Assembly: GCA_904394215.1 (NCBI GenBank)
Contig: CAJFNF010000004.1
Location: forward strand, 1-64,000
Direction of reading: 5' to 3'
DNA from: an uncultured Faecalibacterium sp.
GTDB taxonomy: Bacteria; Bacillota; Clostridia; Oscillospirales; Ruminococcaceae
Length of the DNA: 64,000 nucleotides
Notes under the pieces: generated by a model
Databases searched by the model: none
Told to the model about the DNA's origin: nothing
Seen by the model: the letters and a program-made list of their open reading frames with translations, nothing else
Shown here: piece by piece, positions 25,881 to 34,733 of the stretch
Position numbering within the stretch: the stretch's first letter is position 1
Layout of the letters: every line of letters starts with the position of its first letter
Translations under genes and position numbers: made by a program

Positions 25881-27077
25881 TTACGTGTGGGCGGTGATGA
25901 GGAAGATGGGGTTTTCAGCCCGCAGCAGGTGGATTTTGCCCTCCCCGGTGTGGGCCGCCCCGATCTGGGTGACCTGGGCTTTGCGGCCCAGGGCAGTGAT
26001 CCCCGCCACAGCGGCGGCCAGGGTTTCCACCGTCACCGCCGTGATGCAGACCCGGGCCGCCGGGTTTGCCTGCCAGGCGGCGGACAGGATGGGTTCCAGC
26101 TGGCCCCGGGTGCCGCCGATGAACACGGCGTCGGGGGCCGGCAGGCCTTCCAGGGCCGCCGGGGCTTTGCCCTCGATCACATGGACGTTCCAGCCCCCCA
26201 GGCGGCGGCGGTTCTCCTGGATCAGTTCACAGGCCTCGGGCAGGCACTCCACCGCGTACACCGGGGCCCCGCCATTGGCAAAGGCCAGTTCCAGGCTGAC
26301 GCTGCCGGTGCCGGCCCCCACGTCCCAGGCGGTTTCACCGGGGCGGAGGGCCAGCTGAGCCAGGGCCTGGGCCCGGATGGCCTGTTTGGTCATGGGGATG
26401 GCCTCAGCCCGTGTGAAGGTGTCGTCGGGCCAGCCGGGGGTCCGTTCAGCGGCCCGGGGGGCCGGCTGGGCCAGCAGCACCGCCAGGGGCCCGAAAGCCC
26501 GCTTGGCCAGCTGGGCCGCCGTGCCGGTGGTGATGGCCTCCCCGGCACAGGCCAGGTTCTCCCCCACCGTCACCGGCAGGTCTCCCAGGCCCGCTTTCGC
26601 CAGCCGGGCGCAGAGGTCAGCGGGGCCGGTGTCTTTGCCGCCGGTGAGGAAAAACACCGGCCTGCCCTGGCAGACGGCGGCCACCGGGTCGCAGCCGGTG
26701 CCGTGGGCCGACACCAGCTTCCAGTCCTGCCAGGGCCGGCCCAGCCGGGCCGCCAGCAGCTGGACGCTGGAAATCCCCGGCACCACCCGGGCAGGGATCC
26801 CTTTCTGGGCCAGCCGTTCCAGCAGACCCGCCGCCCCCGAGTAAAAGCCGGTGTCCCCGCTGTAGAGGGCCGCGCAGGGCCCGGGGGATTCCAGCACCGC
26901 CGCCAGCACGTCCTCATACCGGGCGGCGGCCACCCGCTGGGCGGTATAATCCGGGGGCAGGGCCTCCAGCAGACGCCGGGCCCCCACAATCCGGGCCGCT
27001 TCCCGCAGGGCTTTCTCCCCTTCTGCGGTGAGGGTGGCCATCGAGGCTCCCAGCCCCACCAGGGTTACTTGTTCCAT
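25881..27077 (-). CDS. cbiET: Precorrin-6Y/cobalt-precorrin-7 C5,C15-methyltransferase with decarboxylase (CbiE-CbiT fusion)
   Basis: 398 residues combining two activities. Residues 1-200 are a CbiE-type SAM methyltransferase (VTLVGLGASMATLTAEGE, ALYSGDTGFYSGAAGL). Residues 210-398 are CbiT, a class I methyltransferase/decarboxylase, with SAM motif AWDVGAGTGSVSLELA and VFIGGTRGQLEP. The fused form equals CobL of aerobic pathways but occurs here among anaerobic genes (cbiD, cbiG). The start at ATG 27077 overlaps the cbiJ end by 13 bases. Confidence 0.94.
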   Translation of the reverse strand: MEQVTLVGLGASMATLTAEGEKALREAARIVGARRLLEALPPDYTAQRVAAARYEDVLAAVLESPGPCAALYSGDTGFYSGAAGLLERLAQKGIPARVVPGISSVQLLAARLGRPWQDWKLVSAHGTGCDPVAAVCQGRPVFFLTGGKDTGPADLCARLAKAGLGDLPVTVGENLACAGEAITTGTAAQLAKRAFGPLAVLLAQPAPRAAERTPGWPDDTFTRAEAIPMTKQAIRAQALAQLALRPGETAWDVGAGTGSVSLELAFANGGAPVYAVECLPEACELIQENRRRLGGWNVHVIEGKAPAALEGLPAPDAVFIGGTRGQLEPILSAAWQANPAARVCITAVTVETLAAAVAGITALGRKAQVTQIGAAHTGEGKIHLLRAENPIFLITAHT

Positions 27078-27817
27078 CTTGCCGCCGCCTTTCTGCACTG
27101 GTCCAATACTTCCTGATAGGACAGCCCGGCGTCGGCGGGGCGGCGGATCACCACCAGGGTAACCCCTGCCGCTGCCGCCGCCTCGGCCTTGGCCGAAAAG
27201 CCCCCCGCTTCGCCGCCGTCCTTGGTCACCAGGTACCCCACCGAAAACTGCCGGAGGATGGCCTCGTTCAGCTCCCGGGTGAAGGGCCCCTGCATAGCCA
27301 CAATGTTGTGGGCCGGGATGCCCGCCGCCTCACAGGCCTCCAGGCCTGCGTGGCTGGGCAGCACCCGGGCAATCAGCCGCTGGCCCCCCAGGGGGGCAAA
27401 GGCGGCCAGCTCCTTGGCGCCGGTGGTCAGCAGGATATTGCCCTGGGTGCCGGCCAGCAGCCGGGCCGCCTCCGCCGCGCTGGCGGCGGTCAGGGCCCCG
27501 TCGGGCAGGGGGCTGGCGGGCCGCAGCAGCCGCAGGCAGGGCACCTTTGCGGCCTCACAGGCCGACCGGATGTTGGCGCTGACCCGGGCCGCATAGGGGT
27601 GGGTGGCGTCCACGCAGAGGGCCGCCCCCGCCAGCAGCGCCGCCATCTGGTCCGGCTCCATCCGGCCGGTGTGGACGGTGATGCCCGGCGCCTGGCCCTG
27701 CTCGATGCGGCCATACTCGGTGGCCACGCAGACCGTCACCGGCACCCCTTCCGACGCCAGCTGGTGGGACAGAGTCCGCCCCTCGGTGGTGCCGCTGAAC
27801 AGAACAATCCCCCTCAT
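27065..27817 (-). CDS. cbiJ: Precorrin-6A/cobalt-precorrin-6A reductase
   Basis: NAD(P)H-dependent reduction of the corrin ring. 250 residues, normal length. N-terminal IVLFSGTTEGRTLSHQLA, CVDATHPYAARVSANI around 90 and C-terminal VTKDGGEAGGFSAKAEAA, all diagnostic of the CobK/CbiJ family. Overlaps the cbiH stop as ATGA. Confidence 0.95.
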   Translation of the reverse strand: MRGIVLFSGTTEGRTLSHQLASEGVPVTVCVATEYGRIEQGQAPGITVHTGRMEPDQMAALLAGAALCVDATHPYAARVSANIRSACEAAKVPCLRLLRPASPLPDGALTAASAAEAARLLAGTQGNILLTTGAKELAAFAPLGGQRLIARVLPSHAGLEACEAAGIPAHNIVAMQGPFTRELNEAILRQFSVGYLVTKDGGEAGGFSAKAEAAAAAGVTLVVIRRPADAGLSYQEVLDQCRKAAARWNK

Positions 27818-28545
27818 GCCCGGTACCCCCGGGGGGTCACCAGGCGGCCGTCCTGGATTTTGGTGCGGGTGGACCCCACAAAGACGGTGGTGAACATATC
27901 CACCTGGGTGTCCCGCAGCCGGGCCAGGGTCAGCACCTGGGAGGTCTGGCCCTCCCGGCCGATGTTCCGCACCCAGCCGCAGGCGGTGTCGGGGGAAAGG
28001 CCTGCATCCAGCAAAATCTCACAGGCCCGGCGCAGGTAATCCTTCCGGTGGCGGGAGGAGGGGTTGTACAGGCAAAGGATGAAATCCCCCGCCACAGCTG
28101 CCCGCAGCCGCTTTTCGATGACCTCCCAGGGGGTCAGCAGGTCGGACAGGGACACCACGCAGAAATCGTGGCCCAGAGGCGCCCCCAGCACCGCCGCCCC
28201 TGCCAGGGCCGCCGTCACGCCGGGGACAATCTCCACATCCACATCAGGATAATCCCCCGCCAGTTCCAGCAGGGGGGAGGCCATCCCGTAGACCCCTGCG
28301 TCCCCGCTGCACACCAGGGCGGCAGTCCGGCCCTGGGCGGCCAGTTCCAGGGCCATCCGGCACCGGTCCACCTCTTTGGTCATGGGGGTGGAGCGCATCT
28401 CTTTTTCCGGGAACAGGGGGGCCACCAGGTCCAGGTACACCGTGTACCCGCAGATCACCTCCGCCTGCTCCAGGGCGGCACGGGCCGCAGCCGTCATCCC
28501 CAGGGCGCCCCCGGGGCCCAGGCCCACTACATAGACTTTGTTCAT
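27814..28545 (-). CDS. cbiH: Precorrin-3B/cobalt-factor III C17-methyltransferase
   Basis: SAM-dependent ring-contracting methyltransferase. 243 residues from ATG 28545, which overlaps the cbiG stop as ATGA (an earlier in-frame ATG at 28560 is unlikely). Tetrapyrrole methylase motifs: VVGLGPGGALGMT, VCSGDAGVYGMASP near 85 and LYNPSSRHRKDYL near 155. Confidence 0.95.
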   Translation of the reverse strand: MNKVYVVGLGPGGALGMTAAARAALEQAEVICGYTVYLDLVAPLFPEKEMRSTPMTKEVDRCRMALELAAQGRTAALVCSGDAGVYGMASPLLELAGDYPDVDVEIVPGVTAALAGAAVLGAPLGHDFCVVSLSDLLTPWEVIEKRLRAAVAGDFILCLYNPSSRHRKDYLRRACEILLDAGLSPDTACGWVRNIGREGQTSQVLTLARLRDTQVDMFTTVFVGSTRTKIQDGRLVTPRGYRA

Positions 28546-29540
28546 CGGTTCCACTTCCAATCCGGCCCAAAGGCCATCCGGGCCAGGGCCAGCGTGACGC
28601 CGTCCCCGGCCTGTTTGGGTAACAGCAGCGGGCCTCCCGCCGCGCCCAGCACGGCGGCCCGCTCACAGACGTTGTCCACCCCCACCGTCCGGGCCACAAA
28701 GGCCGAGGGGGTGAAGGTGCCTTCCACCCGGTTCAGCTGGTCCGGGGTATAGGCCCGCAGGGGCCAGCCGTGGGTCTGGCACAGTTCCAGCAGCCCCGGT
28801 TCATGGGCTTTGCGGTCGATGGTGCACACCGCCGCCACCGCCTGGGCCGGGATCCCCGCCGCGGCCAGGGCCTTTTCCAGGGCGGTTTCCAGCTTGTCAG
28901 CCGGCACGCCCCGGCGGCAGCCGATGCCCGCCATCACAATCCGGGGCACCATCCAGAGGATGCCGGGCCCCGGGTCGGTGAAAGAGAGGGCGGCGTCGCA
29001 GGGGGTGCCACCCGTCACCAGCTCCACCCCGGCGGGGGGCGTGCCGGCGATGGGCCAGTCGCTGCGGATCCGGCGGGTTTTGCCCGCCAGCACCGCCGCC
29101 GAAAAGGCCTTGATTCTCTTGGGGTCGGGGATGGCGCAGCCCTGGGCCCGGGCCCAGTCGTCCACCGGGAACAGCCCGCCGGCATCGGTGGCGGTGGTTA
29201 CCACCGGCACCGCCCCGCAGGCCGCGGCAATCCGCCGGGCCAGCTCGTTGGCGCCCCCCAGGTGGCCCGACACCAGGGGCACCGCAAAGTGCCCCCGCTC
29301 GTCCACCGCCACCACCGCAGGGTCCTTGTCCTTGGTGGTGAGGCGGGGGGCCACAGCCCGCACCGCGATGCCGCAGGCCCCCACATATACAAGCCCCGCC
29401 CCCGGGGCGAAGTGCTCCGCCGTCCAGCCCCCCAGGGTCACCGGGCCGCCGCAGCGCACCGCCTCGCCCCCCAGGGCCTCGGCCAGTTTTTGTGCCAGGG
29501 CCAGCCCCCGGGGACTGAAGGCCAGATAGTACAGATTCAC
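28542..29540 (-). CDS. cbiG: Cobalt-precorrin-5A hydrolase
   Basis: Opens the delta-lactone ring and releases acetaldehyde; diagnostic of the anaerobic route. 332 residues with the three CbiG parts. The N-terminal part has VYVGACGIAVRAVAP. The middle part starts at VAVDERGHFAVPLVSGHLGGAN. The C-terminal part starts at VMAGIGCRRGVPADKL and contains TIDRKAHEPGL. The start codon is GTG 29540, overlapping the cbiF stop as GTGA. Confidence 0.95.
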   Translation of the reverse strand: MNLYYLAFSPRGLALAQKLAEALGGEAVRCGGPVTLGGWTAEHFAPGAGLVYVGACGIAVRAVAPRLTTKDKDPAVVAVDERGHFAVPLVSGHLGGANELARRIAAACGAVPVVTTATDAGGLFPVDDWARAQGCAIPDPKRIKAFSAAVLAGKTRRIRSDWPIAGTPPAGVELVTGGTPCDAALSFTDPGPGILWMVPRIVMAGIGCRRGVPADKLETALEKALAAAGIPAQAVAAVCTIDRKAHEPGLLELCQTHGWPLRAYTPDQLNRVEGTFTPSAFVARTVGVDNVCERAAVLGAAGGPLLLPKQAGDGVTLALARMAFGPDWKWNR

Positions 29541-30295
29541 TGGGATGCCTCCCGGTATTCGGTGGTGAAGCAGGGGTCATAGAGCTTGCTCCGCTCGTAG
29601 CCGCCCCGGCCCAGGAAGTCTCCCACCAGGATCAGGGCGGTCTTGCGGATCCCCGCCTGGGCCCCCCGGGCCGCCAGGGTGCCCACCGTGCACCGGACGA
29701 TTTTTTCCTCGGGCCAGGTGGCCTTGTAGACGATGGCGGCGGGGGTATTGGGGGTGTACGCCCCCTGCAGCAGCTGGGCCTGGATTTTTTCCAGCATCCC
29801 CGCCGACAGGAAAATCACCATGGAGGCGCCGTGGGAGGCCATGGCGGCCAGGCTCTCCCGCGCAGGCACCGGGGTACGGCCCGCCAGCCGGGTGATGATG
29901 ACGCTCTGGCTCACCCCCGGCAGGGTGTACTCCGCCCCCACCGCCGCGGCGGCGCCGCAGAAGCTGGACACCCCCGGGGTGTCGTCCCAGGGGATGCCGG
30001 CGGCGTCCAGGGCGTCCATCTGCTCTTTGATGGCGCCGTAGACGCAGGGGTCCCCGGTGTGGAGCCGGACAGTGTCCTGGCCGGATACCTCGGCGGCGCG
30101 GATGGCTTCCAGCACCTGTTCCAGGGTCATCTCGGCGCTGTTGTAGATGGAGCAGCCCTCCCGGGCCATCCCCAGCAGGGCCGGGTTCACCAGGCTGCCG
30201 GCGTAGATGATGCACCCCGCCTCGGACAGCAGTTTTGCCCCCCGGAGGGTCAGCAGGTCAGGGGCCCCCGGCCCCGCTCCCACAAAATGTACCAT
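29537..30295 (-). CDS. cbiF: Precorrin-4/cobalt-precorrin-4 C11-methyltransferase
   Basis: SAM-dependent tetrapyrrole methylase. 252 residues, usual length. Begins VHFVGAGPGAPDLLTLRG, with YAGSLVNPALL, RLHTGDPCVYGAIKEQ near 85 and the PGVSSFCGAAAA segment. Starts ATG 30295, four bases after the cbiL stop. Confidence 0.96.
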   Translation of the reverse strand: MVHFVGAGPGAPDLLTLRGAKLLSEAGCIIYAGSLVNPALLGMAREGCSIYNSAEMTLEQVLEAIRAAEVSGQDTVRLHTGDPCVYGAIKEQMDALDAAGIPWDDTPGVSSFCGAAAAVGAEYTLPGVSQSVIITRLAGRTPVPARESLAAMASHGASMVIFLSAGMLEKIQAQLLQGAYTPNTPAAIVYKATWPEEKIVRCTVGTLAARGAQAGIRKTALILVGDFLGRGGYERSKLYDPCFTTEYREASQ

Positions 30296-30299
30296 GGTC

Positions 30300-31007
30300 T
30301 CACTTCTCCTTTACCACGATGGTTACAAAATACCCGGCGTCCAGGGCTGCGGCGGCATCCTCCGACAGCCTGGGCAGGGCCAGCTCCCCCGGCAGGCCGC
30401 AGTTGGCCACCAGGGCGCTGCGGTCCAGCAGGTCTTTTTCCTCCAGGGTCTTCAGCACCTGGGGCAGTTTCCGGGCGCTCTTCATCAGGATCTTGGTGCC
30501 GGGCCAGTCCAGGTGGGCCGCCAGGTCTTCCTCCTGGCCCCCGGGGATCAGGTGCAGGGGGGTGTCGATGCCGGTGAGGCTGATGTTCAGCCGGGCCGCC
30601 GCCGCGCAGAAGCTGGGCACCCCCGCCACCCGCGCGGTGGAAAAGCCCGCCGATTCCAGATACTCCATCAGATAGGAGCAGGTGGCGTAAATCGACACGT
30701 CCCCGATGTTCAGCATGGCCACATCCCGGCCCGCTTCCAGCTCCCGGCGCACCAGGGCGGCGGCCATCTCATGGGCCGCCCGCCGCCGGGCCGGGCTGGA
30801 GGACATGGAAAAATCCAGGGGCAGGATGGTCTTGCCCGACAGGTCCACCGCCTGGCGGGCGATGTCCAGGGCCACCATATCCCCGCCGGGGGTCCGGGGG
30901 GCTGCAATCACCGGGCAGGCCCCGATGATGCGGACCGCTTTCAACGTCAGCAGCTCGGGATCCCCCGGGCCTACCCCCACCCCGTAGAGTGTACCTTTAT
31001 CCTTCAT
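30300..31007 (-). CDS. cbiL: Precorrin-2/cobalt-factor II C20-methyltransferase
   Basis: First committed corrin methylation. 235 residues from ATG 31007, with GGAGG upstream. Begins LYGVGVGPGDPELLTLKAV, with ML(N)IGDVSIYATCSYL near 95 and AGVPSFCAAAARL. Overlaps the end of cbiD by 11 bases. Confidence 0.95.
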   Translation of the reverse strand: MKDKGTLYGVGVGPGDPELLTLKAVRIIGACPVIAAPRTPGGDMVALDIARQAVDLSGKTILPLDFSMSSSPARRRAAHEMAAALVRRELEAGRDVAMLNIGDVSIYATCSYLMEYLESAGFSTARVAGVPSFCAAAARLNISLTGIDTPLHLIPGGQEEDLAAHLDWPGTKILMKSARKLPQVLKTLEEKDLLDRSALVANCGLPGELALPRLSEDAAAALDAGYFVTIVVKEK

Positions 31008-32145
31008 GATGGCTGTTCCTCCATGTGTCAATGATGGCCCGGGCCTGGGGGCTCACCCCCAGGGTCCCGTATACGTTGGAAAAGAGGATCACCCCGGCCT
31101 CAAAAGCCTCCCCTGCCCGGCGCTGGACCTGGCGCTGGGCCGCTGCCGTCAGGCTGGCCAGCACCGGTTCGGCCAGATGTTCCTCTTCCAGAAGGGCGAT
31201 GCAGGCGTCGGTGGTGGCGGCCTCCATCAGCCGGACGCAGAGGGAGCGGCTGGCCCCCGCCACTGCGGCGTGGGCGCAGAACAGCTCGCACCGGCAGTCG
31301 GCCTGCCGGGAGTGGGTGTTCATGATTCCCCCGGCCAGCTTGACCAGTTTGCCGATGTGGCCCGCCAGGATCACCCGCTTGAAGCCCTCGGCGGCGGCCA
31401 TATCCAGGGCATCCCCAATGAAGTTGGAGCACCGCACCACCGGCACCCCCAGGCCGTCCAGGCCGTGGGCTTTCAAAAAATCGGCGCCGTAGTTGCCGGG
31501 GGTCAAAATCAGCCGGGGGCCGGCCTGGGCCGCCTGGCGGACCTCCACGGCGATGGTATCCACGATGGCCTGTTCGCTCATGGGCTCCACAATCCCCGAG
31601 GTGCCCAGCACCGACAGGCCCCCCTCAATCCCCAGCAGGGGGTTGAAGGTCCTTTGGGCCCGCTCCCGGCCCCCGGGGATGGAGACGGTCACCTGGAGGC
31701 CGCCGGCATAGCCGGCCTCTTTGCACACCGCCTCCACCGCCCGGGCAATCATCTGCCGGGGCACATGGTTGATGGCGGCGGCCCCCACCGGCTGGTCCAG
31801 GCCGGGGCGGGTCACACGGCCCACCCCTTCCCCGCCGTCGATGGCGATGCCGGGCTGCGGGGTGCGGCATACCGAGGCGGTCACCAGCATCCCGTGGGTG
31901 ACGTCGGCGTCGTCGCCGCCGTCTTTCCGCACCGAGCACACCGCCCCCGACCCGGCCAGAGCCAGCCCCTCGGGGCAGACCTCCACCGTCCAGCCCTTGG
32001 GGGTCAGCAGGGACAAAGTCTCGGCGGCCTGGCCGGTCAGCAGCAGCCGGGCGGCCCCCGACGCCGCCAGGGCGGCGCAGGTGCCGGTGGTATAGCCGCA
32101 GCGCAGCATCTTCTGGCCGCTGCGGATGTAATGTTCAAAGGCCAC
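30997..32145 (-). CDS. cbiD: Cobalt-precorrin-5B C1-methyltransferase
   Basis: First gene of the operon and a marker of the anaerobic pathway. 382 residues from GTG 32145, which has AAGGAGTG about 12 bases upstream; an ATG 63 bases earlier lies in the leader and lacks a ribosome site. Conserved LRCGYTTGTCAALAA at the N-terminus, ITPGNYG and FIGDALDMAAAEGFKRVILAGHIGKLVKLA near 290. Confidence 0.95.
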   Translation of the reverse strand: MAFEHYIRSGQKMLRCGYTTGTCAALAASGAARLLLTGQAAETLSLLTPKGWTVEVCPEGLALAGSGAVCSVRKDGGDDADVTHGMLVTASVCRTPQPGIAIDGGEGVGRVTRPGLDQPVGAAAINHVPRQMIARAVEAVCKEAGYAGGLQVTVSIPGGRERAQRTFNPLLGIEGGLSVLGTSGIVEPMSEQAIVDTIAVEVRQAAQAGPRLILTPGNYGADFLKAHGLDGLGVPVVRCSNFIGDALDMAAAEGFKRVILAGHIGKLVKLAGGIMNTHSRQADCRCELFCAHAAVAGASRSLCVRLMEAATTDACIALLEEEHLAEPVLASLTAAAQRQVQRRAGEAFEAGVILFSNVYGTLGVSPQARAIIDTWRNSHHEG

Positions 32146-32231
32146 GGCTTTTCTCACTCCTTGTGTCGGTTGTGTACGGCCCTTAGTGTACCATATTTGG
32201 CGCCCCATAGGAAGCGGGCCGGGACTGCAAA

Positions 32232-32275
32232 AAAGAAAATGCCCCTCTCATAATCCCGTTATGAGAAAGGCATTC
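32232..32275 (-). terminator. Intrinsic terminator of the cobalamin riboswitch leader
   Basis: Minus strand: AATGCC(TTT)CTCAT ... ATGAG(AGG)GGCATT stem followed by TTTCTTTTTT. It lies between the riboswitch aptamer and cbiD. A GC-rich region (32290-32400) between aptamer and terminator has further inverted repeats (GGTCTGCC / GGGCAGACC) that could mediate the switch. Confidence 0.85.
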
Positions 32276-32407
32276 CACATGGCTTTTTTCGCGGGAAGCT
32301 GCAGGCCTCCCGGACAGCGCCGGCGCTCCGCCCGGCGTTTGGTCCGTCCGCCGGTCGGGGTCTGCCCTCCCGCCCCGGCAGGCAGACCGGGGCGCTCGCA
32401 GGATTCA

Positions 32408-32580
32408 CCCCAGGGCAGGTCTTCCGGCTCGGGGATCAGCGCGGCGGCCCGTCTTCCCGCACATTCCATGCAGTGACAGTATGGGCCGGCGCTCCTTCCT
32501 TACGGCGGCGGTCCCGCACAGGTTTTGCACCTGTTTCCCTATTCTCCCGGCCGGCCTGTCCGGCCCCGGGCACCCTGGAG
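32408..32580 (-). promoter_or_regulatory. Cobalamin (adenosylcobalamin) riboswitch upstream of cbiD
   Basis: On the minus strand the conserved aptamer blocks appear in order: GAGAATAGGGAA, AGGTGCAAAACCTGTGCGGG, GCCGCCGTAA, TGTCACTGCATG, GCGGGAAGAC, and the B12 box GCCGGAAGACCTGCCC. A closing stem CCAGGG (32573-32578) / CCCTGG (32410-32415) frames it. It is followed by a terminator, so binding of B12 should stop transcription of the whole cbi operon. Confidence 0.95.
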
Positions 32581-32596
32581 CGGTTTTGGTTCCTAT

Positions 32597-32625
32597 AGCA
32601 TAGCATAAACCCGCCGGGGCTGCAA
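32597..32625 (-). promoter_or_regulatory. Promoter of the cobalamin operon leader
   Basis: Minus strand: -35 TTGCAG (32620-32625), 17-base spacer, -10 TATGCT (32597-32602). The predicted start falls about 10 bases before the riboswitch closing stem and just after the dusB stop. Confidence 0.65.
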
Positions 32626-32627
32626 GG

Positions 32628-33623
32628 TCATTCCTCTTCCGCCCCGGCCCGGCGCTGCTGGTCAAACACCGTCTCGATCAGGCCGTCCAGGTCGGACAGG
32701 TAGGTCAGCTGGCAGCAGGCCCGGCGCAGGGCCGCCGCCCCTTTCAGCCCTTTCATATAGTGGATGGCCTGGGCCCGGGCCTGGGGCATGGCGGTGTGCT
32801 CCCCCTTCAGGTCCACCATCTCCTCCACCTGGCGGCGGAGGGCGTTCATCCGGGCCTGGAGGTTGGGCTCTTTGGGGGCCGGCAGGCCCTCGATGGCGGC
32901 GTTCACCCGCTCAAAGAGCCAGGGGTCTCCCAGGGCCCCCCGGGCAATCATCACCCCGTCGCAGCCGGTCTCGGCCAGCATGGCCAGGGCATCCTCGGGG
33001 CTGGTGATGTCGCCGTTGCCCAGCACCGGGATGTTCACCGCCTCCTTCACCGCCCGGATGATGGACAGGTCGATGCCGGGGGTGTACATCTGCTCCCGGG
33101 TCCGGGCGTGGACCGCCACCAGGGCGGCGCCGGCCTGCTCGCAGGCTTTGGCGCATTCCACCGCCGTCACATGGTCGGCGTCCCAGCCTTTGCGCATCTT
33201 CACCGTCACCGGGCGGCTGGTGTGGGCCTTCACCTGGGCCACAATCTCCCCGCACAGCTCGGGGTGGAGCATCAGCTTGCTGCCGGCGCCCCCCGACACA
33301 ATCTTGGGGGCGGGGCAGCCCATATTGATGTCCAGGAAGTCAAAGTCGTATTCTTCCAGGGCGGCGGCCGCCTGGCCCATGATGGAGGGCATTTCCCCGA
33401 AAATCTGCACCCCGTAGGGGGCGCCGTTGGGCCTGGCCTTCACCAGGCTCAGGGTCTTGTAATCGTGGTAGGTCAGCGCACGGCTGGACACCATCTCGCT
33501 CACCGTAAAACCGGCCCCGTGCCGGGCCATCAGCCGGCGGCAGGGCTCATCGGTAAAGCCGGCCATGGGCCCGAACACCGCCCGGTGGGCCAGCGTCACC
33601 GGCCCGATCTGAATTGTCTGCAT
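32628..33623 (-). CDS. dusB: tRNA-dihydrouridine synthase, DusB type
   Basis: FMN enzyme that reduces uridines in tRNA D-loops. 331 residues. TIM barrel with FGPMAGFTDEPCRRL, DINMGCPAPKIVSGGAGSKL (catalytic Cys) near 97-116, VKMRKGWD, VHARTREQMYTPG and GNGDITSPEDAL. Start ATG 33623 follows GGGGAGG. It ends just before the cobalamin promoter. In many Firmicutes it neighbours ktr or hsp33 genes; here it follows a GntR regulator behind a terminator. Confidence 0.95.
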   Translation of the reverse strand: MQTIQIGPVTLAHRAVFGPMAGFTDEPCRRLMARHGAGFTVSEMVSSRALTYHDYKTLSLVKARPNGAPYGVQIFGEMPSIMGQAAAALEEYDFDFLDINMGCPAPKIVSGGAGSKLMLHPELCGEIVAQVKAHTSRPVTVKMRKGWDADHVTAVECAKACEQAGAALVAVHARTREQMYTPGIDLSIIRAVKEAVNIPVLGNGDITSPEDALAMLAETGCDGVMIARGALGDPWLFERVNAAIEGLPAPKEPNLQARMNALRRQVEEMVDLKGEHTAMPQARAQAIHYMKGLKGAAALRRACCQLTYLSDLDGLIETVFDQQRRAGAEEE

Positions 33624-33663
33624 GGTTCCTCCCCGCGCCGTTTTCTGCCGGCGCGCTCTAAAA

Positions 33664-33703
33664 AAGGGAGGCCTGGTCCGGCGTATGCCGCCGGGCCCGC
33701 TTC
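33664..33703 (-). terminator. Probable terminator of the GntR-regulator gene
   Basis: Minus strand: GGGCCCGGCG / CGCCGGACC imperfect hairpin followed by CCTCCCTTTTTT. It lies between the regulator stop and dusB. Confidence 0.65.
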
Positions 33704-33723
33704 CCCGTAGTGTGTCTATCTTC

Positions 33724-34386
33724 TTATACGCCGAGGTGGATCCGGTCCAGCACGCTCTCAGCCTTGGCCCGGGCCAGTTCCAGATGGCGGGTCAATGCGT
33801 CGGCCGCGGCGTCCCAGTCCCCGGCCAGCGCCGGCTCCAGGATGGCCAGATGCTCCCGGCAGGTGTTCTCCTGGCCGATCAGCCCCACCTTGCCGGTCAT
33901 GATCCGGAACCGGGAATTCTGCCCGGTGATGGAGTCATGGGCCGACCGGAGGTACCGGTTGGGCAGGCCGCTGATCAGCAGCGCGTGGAAGGCGTCGTCC
34001 CCTGCGCAGAAGTCGGGCATCTGCTCGGGATGCTGCATCAGGACGGCGAAATGTTCCAGCTCTTCCCGGGGCAGCCGGCTGCCGTACACCCGCAGGGCGT
34101 AGGGTTCCACCAGAAGCCGCACCTCATAGATGCTGTGGACGTCCTCTTCGGTGATGGGGGACACCATCAGCCCCTTTTTGGGCAGGATGGTGATCAGGCC
34201 CTCCTGTTCCAGGCGGCCCAGGGCGTCCCGCATGGGGGTCCGGCTGATGTTGCCCATCTCGGCGCACAGCTTCTGCTCGTTCAAAAACTGGCTGGGCGCG
34301 TATTCACAGCTGAGGATTTTGGTTTTCAGGTATTGGTAAGCCTGCAGCTTCAAGCTGGGCTTGGACATCGGTTCCTTTTCTTTCAT
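33724..34386 (-). CDS. GntR-family transcriptional regulator with FCD domain
   Basis: About 220 residues. N-terminal winged helix (residues 10-75): QAYQYLKTKILSCEYAPSQ then SRTPMRDALGRLEQEGLI, the recognition region. The C-terminal helical FCD effector domain has putative metal/ligand residues in DDAFHALLI, CREHLAILEPAL and LTRHLELA. FCD members usually sense small carboxylates or sugar acids; none of the neighbours reveals the target. Two ATGs are possible, 34386 (AAGGG upstream) and 34368 (AAGGA upstream). The 34492-34640 stretch upstream is AT-rich and holds no gene; no promoter there is clear. Confidence 0.88.
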   Translation of the reverse strand: MKEKEPMSKPSLKLQAYQYLKTKILSCEYAPSQFLNEQKLCAEMGNISRTPMRDALGRLEQEGLITILPKKGLMVSPITEEDVHSIYEVRLLVEPYALRVYGSRLPREELEHFAVLMQHPEQMPDFCAGDDAFHALLISGLPNRYLRSAHDSITGQNSRFRIMTGKVGLIGQENTCREHLAILEPALAGDWDAAADALTRHLELARAKAESVLDRIHLGV

Positions 34387-34646
34387 GTTTCTCTGCCCTT
34401 CCATTTGCAGCGCCGGACCTGCAAACCGGCGCGCCTCCTCCTGCCCCGGCCCTGCACAGGGTCCGGGTGCCCTGCGCGCACCCAAAACCACAGCCGGAAG
34501 CCCTGTTGGTATATGTTTATTATTTCACATTTCCCGACTGATTACAAGCTTTAGGAATTACTTTCACTTTCGTTCCACGTTTTACACAAAATTCCACATC
34601 ATTTTCGCCGGATTTGACGGATTTTCCCCTTGGCGCTGTTTTTTGC

Positions 34647-34674
34647 TTGCGATTTTCACTCGGAATGATATACT
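34647..34674 (+). promoter_or_regulatory. Promoter of the Fur-family gene
   Basis: -35 TTGCGA (34647-34652), 16-base spacer, -10 TATACT (34669-34674). Transcription would begin near 34681, so the in-frame ATG at 34683 would be nearly leaderless; this supports the later start at 34734. Confidence 0.6.
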
Positions 34675-34733
34675 GAAAAGATATGAAACCCTATTTCAAT
34701 TTGGATCAAACGCAAAGGAAGTGTACCAGTTTC

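Noticed and set aside
28897..29580. 227-codon frame antisense-register to cbiG
   Set aside because: Same-strand shadow of cbiG/cbiF in another register with Gly/Arg/Pro bias; cbiG carries the conserved motifs.
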